From Cliona cf. orientalis (Eukaryota; Porifera; Demospongiae; Clionaida; Clionaidae), in the NCBI GenBank assembly GCA_963930775.1, contig OZ005707.1, positions 1,364,001 to 1,428,000 on the forward strand: a stretch of DNA of 64,000 bases, written 5' to 3'. Below are positions 56,568-64,000 of the stretch, piece by piece. Position numbers and translations under genes: made by a program. The notes beneath the pieces were generated by a model. That model saw only the letters and a list, made by a program, of their open reading frames with translations. It did not search any database and was not told where the DNA came from. Positions within the stretch are counted from its first letter, which is position 1, and each line of letters begins with the position of its first letter.

Positions 56568-59500
56568 ATGGACTGGACGAGAGAGTTAGTAATTTTGCTA
56601 GCTCTAGTGAATAGCGTTCTTAGCTTGCTGCCTGTACTGACCCACGTGCACTCCAAGTTTGAGTACAAATACAGTTTCAAAGGACCCTACCTGATCGACT
56701 CCAAGGGAAGAATACCATTTTGGACGTTTGGAGGGAGTGAGTCCGTAGATACGAATTTACAGCTCTGCAAGTATAAATTTAATAATATACCGCATACTAA
56801 ATTCAGGTTCAATTCCAAGTGAGGACTCCGTCAGGGTATGCCCCTCAATTAAGAGCCGAAAGGGGTGGGTGTGGTCGAAGAACGCCTTCAGTCAAGCTAA
56901 TTGGATGATTGATGTGTCGGTGAGGGTCACTGGTAGACTGAAGCACGGAGCAGATGGCATGGTACGTTGAGCGAGCGAAGGGTTTTGACGACCTTTACCA
57001 TATTATTGTGATGGTTAATTGACTGCAGGCGATATGGTTCACGCAAGATGCTGGCACTGAGGGTCAAGTGTTTGGGAATACTGAAGTGTGGCGTGGACTG
57101 GGTGTGATGCTGGACTCGTTTGACAATGATGGTTTGGTCAGTGCACAGAAATTTGTAATAATATAAACTATGACATTGTGTATGTTTAATGCGTAGTAAT
57201 GTACATTTAGATGGGATAGATTTTTTTTTAACAATTTGGCTTAGTACTCTGCATTCCATAGTTTCTGTGAAATGGTATGGCCAGTGCTAATGATGCTACA
57301 TGTACATTTATCACATCAACAGTTTGTCGAATAGATTATTCCGTATCAACATAATTTCCCTTTTCCTACTCATATGATTATCAATGCATGTTTGTACACT
57401 CGCTCGCTCACACCTATGCACTGTACGTTCAGCATGATAACCCCAAGATCCAAGTGGTACTAAACGACGGCACTACAGTCTACGAGCACCACAGCGACGG
57501 GCAGAGGCAGGAGAAGGCCAGCTGCTTGAAGGAGTTCAGGAATCGTCCCTACCCTGTCAAGCTGAGGATCACTTACCTCAGAGGAAAACTGGAGGTGAGA
57601 GATCTGGTTTATACAGAAGTATGGTGGAATTTCTCCATTATCATTATGGACACCTTTGGGAAATTTCTTGATTAAAAGAGGTGTCCTAGTTTCAGAGATT
57701 GTTTTGTACTTCTCTACATGTATATACGTATACATGTAGCTGGGACAATGGAGACAGTGACCTGATCCCCTTTCAGAACTCCTTAATGGAGCGGTTCCAC
57801 TGTACATGCATATTGGTTTGTTCGCAGCATCTGTAAAAAGTGTTGCAAAATGTTATTATAAGGACGGGTCTGAAATGATAGTACTTCCTCTATTAATTAA
57901 TGTGACTGCCACTGGTTCGGTGGGGATGCATCACTAACTAATGAGGATGTTTTAGCTGGGCCTATAGGAAACTTAATGAGCTTCCACCATAATAATAATA
58001 TTATATTATATTGATGAGTGGCTAAATTTGCCCCGATTTTACCTCATTATAGGTTTGGGTTCACGAGGGGGTGAGTATCTCCGAGGACGACTACGAACTA
58101 TGTGCCAAGCTCGAGAACATCCCTGAGCTGGGCTGGATGCCATCCTCCGGCTACTTTGGAGTGACAGCAGCCACGGGAGGTCTCTCTGACGATCACGATG
58201 CCCTCTCCTTCATCACCCACTCTCTCGTACCCCTCGAGGACCGAAAGGAAGAGGTCGGTGATCGTACATGTACATGTACATGTACATTGGTTACATGAGA
58301 CGTTTATTTAATTGGTGTCAAGAAGTTATGCTTTCTCCCTATACCATCCTTCTGAATGGATACTATGTGGCCAGCCGTTATATAGCTACTCGCTCCCAGA
58401 ACCTATATAATTATTCTCCCCGCAGCTTCAATGTTCCAGACTAAAATATTATTATGTTAAATAGTTTGAGGAGCCTGTGAACAAGGCTAGTCACTGACTG
58501 TGATATCACTTGTTGCATTAGTGCATGTTCCTCTTGGCTCAACTCCAAATTTAATAATGAATGAGAGCCTTTATGCTCATGATGACCAACTGTACATGTA
58601 TCATACATGTACACGTACATGTACATGCAGTATTTTAATGACAGTTTAGTTAAGCTTTTTGCCTTCCCATCCCAGCCAGCTAGCCACGTGTCGTGTCACT
58701 ATTGAACGAGAGGAAGTGTAGAGAGTAGAGTATGCATACAAATAGTAGGAAGTGAGCTCAGTAGTCCTTCTAATCCAGCTCTAGCTCTATAGTGGTCTAG
58801 TATGGATCCAAAGTGGAGCCAGGCCTTAATTTCCTACTTAACTTGTACTCCATAATATTACATGTATGTGCAAATAAAAGGCATTGTTGACTTATGTATA
58901 TGCATGTGTCTATCAGGAAGTGTGTGTAAGGATTGGTGGGACTGAACACTACAGTTGCTGTACATCAGTTCCCAAGGGTGGGCACTCGGGTGGCTCTTGC
59001 TTTTTGTGCATATTTCACGTAGGTGTGTCCGAGCAGGCACTGGAGATGGTCTCCACACCTTCTGAGCTTCCAAGTATACATACATACATACATACATATA
59101 ACCTATGGATTGATATAGAGGATGGGGGGCGCAGGGATTTTTCACCCCGGCCCCTGAGGTTGATTTTCCTTCCCTAGAATTTCTACAGAGGATGAAGAGT
59201 ATTATACTCATGTGTGAGAATGCAATCTGATTTTCCCCCTCGTAAAAAGCAGTATTTGGTAATCCTGTACTACTGATCCTTGTACCATAATTCGCATGTG
59301 TTAGAAATATTCGTTTGACAATATTTTCGTCAATTTCAAGTGCGTGCCCTATATTCACTGTATAAATTAGTACAGGTAAACTATTTTCACGTAAAAAATT
59401 TTCGTCACTTCGTGCAAAACCATTTTTTTAATAACGAAATTTTCACAAATTACGGTACGTGTATTTGTACTTGTATACTTACAGCTTCTGAAGATGGTAG

Positions 59501-60818
59501 ACGAGGCCAAGCTCCAGCAGATGACCAACCAGTACTCTGACAAGGTGAAGGAGTTTGACCAGCGCTGGGAGGAGTACGACAGACGATCCACAACCGGGAT
59601 GCCCGGAGAAAGGGACTGGCAGAAGGAGGTGGAGATGGAGGATAACATGAGGCTGGTGGCTGATATGCAAATAGCACTACAGAGAGAGATAAGGTACATG
59701 TGTGCAAGTGCTCTTGGTGTGTGTGTGTGTGTATTCGTGTATGGATATACCTTAGGGCTACGACTATTTGCGGGTACAAATCTTGGCGGATTTTGGAATT
59801 AGTGCGTTTAGAGAGTACTCATTTTAGCGATTTTTCATTTTATTTATTCAAAAATGTTGAAAATTTTAATATTTGCGGGTACAAATACTAGCGAAAATCG
59901 GGCAAATCGCTAATTTCACTAAATTTAGTACCCGCAAACAAAAGTGTCCTTAAGGTAGTACGCTTATTCAGTCTTCCTCTCTCTCTCTCTCTCCCCCTCC
60001 CTCCCTCTCTCTCCCTTTTCTCTCTCTCCCTCTGTCTCTCCCCCTTCTTTCAGAGCGGTGGCCCAGAAGCTTGATATTCTTCTTACCAGTGGTAGCCTTG
60101 CTGGAGGTGGTGGGGGTGGAGGGGGTACCACTGGTGCACCAGTAGCTGCTAACTTGGCTATAGAAATTGCCAACATCAAGACTACCGAGGGAAACATACT
60201 GCACCAACTGGCTGACTTGAAGTGAGTTTCAATAATGCTATGCTGTTGTGTGTACTAGCTACATGTATCACTATTTTGAAAGATCCCCCCCCCCCTCTCT
60301 CTCTATCTCTTTCTCCCCCTCCCTCCCCCTCCCTACCTCCCTCTCTCTCTCTGCCTCTCTCTCTCTCTTTCTCCCTCTCCCTCTCCCACCCCCTATGACA
60401 CCTCCACACTCCAGAGCATCTGTTGATCGTAGTCTCCCGGTTGGTGGTGCAGCAGCGGCCTCTGAGCAGCTGCAGCCAGTCTACGAGACCAAAGCCCTCG
60501 TTGCTGAACAAGCAAAGAAGATGGAAGTTATCATGACTCAACTCAAGGTGAGGTCCCTAGGTGTATGGTAAAGGTCATCAAATTTAAAAAGCAACTTTGT
60601 GGTAAAGGTCGTCAAGTTTGCTTGTGATATTATGTAGCTAGCTTTTCTCCTTGTAGGAGGTGTCTCAGGCGAGGTGCCCTCAGATTCCCGCTGCTGCTCA
60701 GTCATCATGTGTGTCGCCGTGGTTCTTGGTCGTGGTGATCGTCGTTCAGCTGGTGGTCATCCTCGGCTACTCCATCTACAGAGAAACTCGAGAACGAAAT
60801 GCTAAGAAGTTCTTTTGA
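56568..60818 (+). CDS. LMAN1: ERGIC-53 / LMAN1 L-type lectin cargo receptor
   Basis: Nine exons: 56568-56736, 56807-56961, 57029-57136, 57433-57594, 58053-58253, 59485-59693, 60054-60221, 60415-60547 and 60657-60818. Total 1467 nt, 488 residues (human 510). A signal peptide is followed by the L-type lectin domain (FEYKYSFKGPYLIDSKGRIP, DSFDNDG, YEHHSDGQ, DDYELCAKLEN, GVTAATGGLSDDHDALSF) with the Asp/Asn/His residues used for calcium and mannose and the paired Cys. A coiled-coil stalk with a Gly-rich insert follows. CPQIPAAAQSSC corresponds to the luminal Cys pair used for oligomerisation. One membrane helix (about 457-476) precedes the cytosolic end RNAKKFF, with KK for ER retrieval and FF for ER exit. 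LMAN1 carries glycoproteins from ER to the intermediate compartment. Two donors are GTC-type (57137, 58254) and should be verified. Confidence 0.93.
58254..59484. other. LMAN1 intron 5
   Basis: No coding exon is needed here because the phases of exons 5 and 6 match. It contains a run of ACATGT palindromes (58263-58286 and 58595-58627), CATA repeats (59081-59098) and an AAAATTTTCGT inverted-repeat patch (59380-59450) that looks like a MITE remnant. Confidence 0.65.
59765..59939. mobile_element. Candidate MITE in LMAN1 intron 6
   Basis: TATTTGCGGGTACAAAT occurs at 59765-59781 and again at 59870-59886, and its near reverse complement TTTAGTACCCGCAAAC at 59924-59939. The arrangement of direct and inverted copies of a TGCGGGTAC core suggests a short non-autonomous DNA transposon. 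Exact ends and target duplication were not resolved. Confidence 0.45.
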
Positions 60819-61853
60819 TGGCTAGTTTTGCGTTATGAAATTTGTAATTCAATTTAGGGCAATAATAAACTTGCTATGACACAATTTGTATCTTTTCTTT
60901 GAATCAAACACAAATCAACAATAATTTGTACTGGATATTATTACAGCAATGATTTAATAGAGCCATTAATTGGTTAATTTACACCATTAACAGTGATTTT
61001 CTCAATGAGCTGAAGCATATTATTGCCCAATGGCACTTTTAGGAGTACCAGGTATGGGGTAAAGGGACATAAACGGCACCCAAATTTTCGTGTGCTATTG
61101 TGACAGGGTTTTAATTTAGGTCACCGGTATCTTCTATATATGGTTGAAAATTTTCGCGGGGCCGTTCTTGCCACTTGATCCCAGGTATGCAAGGCAAGCT
61201 ACGTGTAGGAACAAAGTCGTTATAGGAATATGCCCGCAAAAATTCAGCAATTGTAGTATAGTGTATCCAATACACAAACTAATACAATTAGGAGGCAGAA
61301 CTTCCATACATGTCAATTCTTAATTAAATATATAGATCTATGAGTACACTGCTATTAGAGTTAGTCTGAGCGCTGGTCACATGCCTATTAAAGAGCTAGA
61401 GATGGCAGAGGAGACAGACAGCTATGTCGCCTTCTTCCTCAGCTGGAACGAAGTGGCAATGAAAGGTAGAGAGAATCCTAACGAAGCTCCTCCTACTAGA
61501 ACCAAGAATAGCCGTACCTTGTTCTTCGTTTGGAAAGGCATATTCTGTTGGTGTGTGCAAGCATATTTATACAGGTTTGTGGGTAACTCCAAATAAAGCA
61601 CACCACAAGAAGGTAACACGGGGGGGAGAACTTACATTTCCAGGTGCATTGCTAACATCCCCTCTCAGTGGAAGGGATCTTGTACGAGAGCGAACGGAGT
61701 AGCGTCGAAGAAACAAGCGAGACAACATGATCATCCACCAAGTCTGCTATTTTTCTGTTGTGCTTTGACCCCCGTCCTTTGACCTTACTCTTGTGGGCGG
61801 TACCATACTTTGCCCCGCCCCTTAAGCCTTATTATATGCTGTTCTCTACTAGA
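60819..61853. other. Intergenic between LMAN1 and the AKAP7-like gene
   Basis: AATAATAAAC near 60861 may contribute to LMAN1 3' processing. A 71-codon plus-strand frame (61381-61596, MPIKELEMAEETDSYVAFFL onward) follows with no recognised domain; it could be a small gene or an upstream exon but has no support beyond being open. A TTTTCGCGGG / CCCGCAAAA pair (about 61150 and 61231) suggests another MITE remnant. Confidence 0.5.
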
Positions 61854-63797
61854 ATGAGTATTGTATGGTGGAGAACTCGAGTCTTTGTCTTCTATTTCGC
61901 CTCCAGATTATCAGGTATGCCTATTAAAACTTTACTTGTTTATTCAAAGTATTGATGCAGGATCATAAAAATGCCTTCTAATAATATAATTTTATCAATC
62001 AGCTTTCCACATGTCTTCTGCTTCTCTTTCTGGGAATGATCAGAAGGCTTCCGACGACATCTCTGACTCACCTGAAGCTCCTAATATCAAAAAAGTAAAG
62101 CTTGATCAACAGGACTCTGCAGACAAACCGTGGAAAGACATCCCACGGAGTAGTGTGCCCTCCACGGCATTCCTTTCTAAACCCACACTCACTCAGAAAT
62201 CAGTCAACATTCCAGCGTCTGCTTTCAAAATTGGTAGTACAAGTGTAAATCCTTCCTCGATCATAGAATCATTTGATATGGAGAGTGAGGATCAAAGGTA
62301 CCAAACACAAAATAAAGATGGCCCCAATGAGAGTGAGCTCCAAGAAATGCAATCACAGAATAAAGCGGATCAAGAAGATCGAGATAGTGAAACTAAAATA
62401 CTGGAAGATGTAGTATTAGCCTCGTCACCAGACTCTTTAAAGGCTGAAGAAGGAAAGGAAGGATCTGGGGATGAGGCTCTAGTAGATTCTACTACTATGG
62501 TTACTGTAGGTTCTCAAGATCTTGATGTGCATACATCATTTCAGGCTAGTTCTGACGATAATATAGATGCCATGGACAGTCAAGAAGAAGGAGACACCCA
62601 AACAAAGAATAGTAGTGGTTGTGACGCTTGGGAACAACTGCCGTTCTTTGCCGAGTCGGAAATGGACCAATCAGATGAGGTAGATGGCAACAGCAACTCC
62701 AGTGCCGCCACGAAGGTAACAAAGATCCACAATCAGGCCACCGTTAAGGACAGTGAAGATGAAGTGACTCATAAGAAAAAGCGTGGCAGAACGAAGAGTA
62801 AAAACCCGGCTGATAAAGAGACTAAACCAAAAAAGCCTCCCCCAAATGCCTTTGTAGCCGTCAGAATTCCATCACCTGGCATCAGTGCCAAATTTGAGGA
62901 GGTACAGAGAGCTCTACAGGAGAAAGACGAGAGACTAAAGCAAATCTTTGTACCTGCTGCAAAGAATCACATCACACTGATGGTCATGAGGCTAAATAAC
63001 CAAGAAGATACTGAAAAGTAAGTAAAATTAATGTTGAGTAGAGTTAGATCATAAAATATTAGAATATGTCCAGTTTATAATGCTTAGCAAGTGCGGAGCA
63101 CCCCCCCCCCCCCCCCACCCCAAATGTCATAGATTCACTGATTCTATGTACTTTTATTCTGTTCTGGCAGGGCAAAATTAGCTCTCCTTGAAGCTACCGA
63201 AAAGGTGAAAACTGAGCTAGATTTACTGAATGACCCACTTGAACTGAACTTTGGTGGTCTGGGGAACTTTTCGAAAAATGTGCTATTCGCCAAGGTTGCT
63301 GAAGGGCCAAGCAGAGAGAGACTGATCGCCATGGCAGGTTAGCATTAAGTTTTTACAGCACTCATATTAATTTTGTACTTGATGTATCATTAATTTTTAT
63401 ACAATACCCTTATTAACTTTTGTTTATATTACTTCCTCATGCAGGCATAGTAGAATCAGTGTTTGTGTCGAAAGACCTCTCATCCAGCAGTACCACCAAC
63501 TTCAGCCCTCATCTCACTATTGCCAAAATGTCCAAGAAGCCCCGTCCACGTGCATATTATGGAAGAAGACACAAGAAGCACCATAAAAAGAGCAAGGCCA
63601 AAGGAGGCGGTGAGAGTAAGGATAATGAGCTGCGTGGTATCGACCATTCGGTCTATGCTGAGCTGTTGGAGACAGAGTTTGGCAGACAAATCATCGAAGG
63701 TCTGGAGCTACTATCGATGACCCACCCCGCTGCTGAAGACGGGTACTACCACTGCTATCAGAGACACTCATTCGCTACCTCTGAGGGTGAACCGTAG
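61854..63797 (+). CDS. AKAP7: AKAP7-like 2H phosphoesterase-domain protein
   Basis: Exons 61854-61914, 62003-63017, 63171-63337 and 63445-63797; total 1596 nt, 531 residues. A short hydrophobic/basic N-terminus (MSIVWWRTRVFVFYFASRLS) may act as a targeting sequence; an alternative start is the in-frame ATG at 62012. Residues 25-300 are acidic, Ser-rich and low complexity, ending in a basic stretch (KKKRGRTKSK) that could be a nuclear signal. The AKAP7-type domain begins at about 301 (PNAFVAVRIPSPGI). The two H-x-T motifs of 2H phosphoesterases are present: H343-I-T-L and H437-L-T-I, followed by GYYHCYQRHSF. Human AKAP7 continues past this point with the helix that binds PKA regulatory subunits; here the protein stops (SEGEP), so PKA anchoring is not supported. 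Assignment rests on the domain. Confidence 0.85.
63101..63116. repeat. 16-bp poly-C run in AKAP7-like intron 2
   Basis: An uninterrupted C run between exons 2 and 3, similar to the run near T3. No sign of effect on splicing: the acceptor lies 54 bp further on. Confidence 0.85.
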
Positions 63798-63939
63798 GAT
63801 TGGTGAAGCTATTATTTTACAAAATCATGAATTATGTTAGGTTTATTGTCTTGCTTTTGAAATTTGTATGTTGTATAATAATATTATTATGCCAGTTTGT
63901 ATTGCGTGGATCATGGAATCTCACGCGGTACAATGCCAA

Positions 63940-63951
63940 CGCGCATGCGCA
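63940..63951. promoter_or_regulatory. NRF1-type palindrome CGCGCATGCGCA
   Basis: Fits the NRF1 consensus YGCGCAYGCGCR. It lies about 140 bp past the AKAP7-like stop codon, so it more likely belongs to the promoter of a gene beyond the right edge of the window. Confidence 0.45.
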
Positions 63952-64000
63952 TGAATAAAAGGGCGTGACTCGTCATAGTATAATAATATTATATCGTTTC

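Noticed and set aside
61381-61596. 71-residue frame upstream of the AKAP7-like gene
   Set aside because: No homology recognised and no consistent splice link to the AKAP7-like exons; kept only as a note in the intergenic entry.
1-64000. Search for tRNA, rRNA, retroviral or Polinton-like genes
   Set aside because: No tRNA-like cloverleaf, rRNA core sequence, reverse transcriptase, integrase, capsid or envelope motif was recognised; the only transposase is the hAT one.

Overview
The window looks like nuclear DNA of an early-branching animal, most likely a demosponge. The evidence is AT-rich sequence with GT-AG introns, a CH-coiled-coil-DIX gene (an animal Wnt-pathway architecture), an ERGIC-53 gene ending in KKFF, an AKAP7-type gene, and lineage-specific tandem families that I cannot match to any named family. 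The sponge assignment is an inference from general sequence style; it was not tested. No rRNA, tRNA, CRISPR, retroviral or Polinton-like element was seen.

Layout. (1) 0.6-8.1 kb: a 3.9 kb tandem duplication, each unit carrying a gene for a secreted protein with two Ig domains (Ig-A looks intact, Ig-B has one in-frame stop). (2) 10.0-15.3 kb: four tandem, same-strand, three-exon genes (T1-T4) for about 190-residue four-helix membrane proteins of unrecognised family. (3) 16.6-18.5 kb: Ig-C on the minus strand, a multi-Ig relative. (4) 22.6-23.9 kb: Ig-E on the plus strand. (5) 24.8-27.7 kb: an apparently complete hAT DNA transposon with matching ends and a perfect 8-bp target duplication, sitting inside a duplicated DIXDC1 exon. 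(6) 30.3-38.05 kb: a second copy of the 13.6-22.1 kb segment, with a decayed T gene and a longer but frame-broken Ig gene (Ig-D). (7) 39.1-56.1 kb: a 12-exon DIXDC1-like gene on the minus strand. (8) 56.6-60.8 kb: LMAN1 (ERGIC-53), divergent from DIXDC1 across about 420 bp. (9) 61.9-63.8 kb: an AKAP7-like 2H phosphoesterase gene.

History. A stretch running from the last exon of T3 to intron 6 of DIXDC1 appears to have been tandemly duplicated (13.6-30.3 kb and 30.3-44.1 kb). The right-hand copy keeps the working DIXDC1 3' half. The left-hand copy keeps only a broken pair of DIXDC1 exons, later hit by the hAT element. A small inversion and several exon shards show further rearrangement. Summed exon lengths for every gene modelled as intact are divisible by three, which supports those models.

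How the genes relate. DIXDC1, LMAN1 and AKAP7 are conserved housekeeping or signalling genes. The left 40 kb is a fast-changing accessory region in which secreted Ig proteins and four-helix membrane proteins are interleaved and duplicated together. A role in self/non-self recognition, immunity or adhesion is possible but is inference only.
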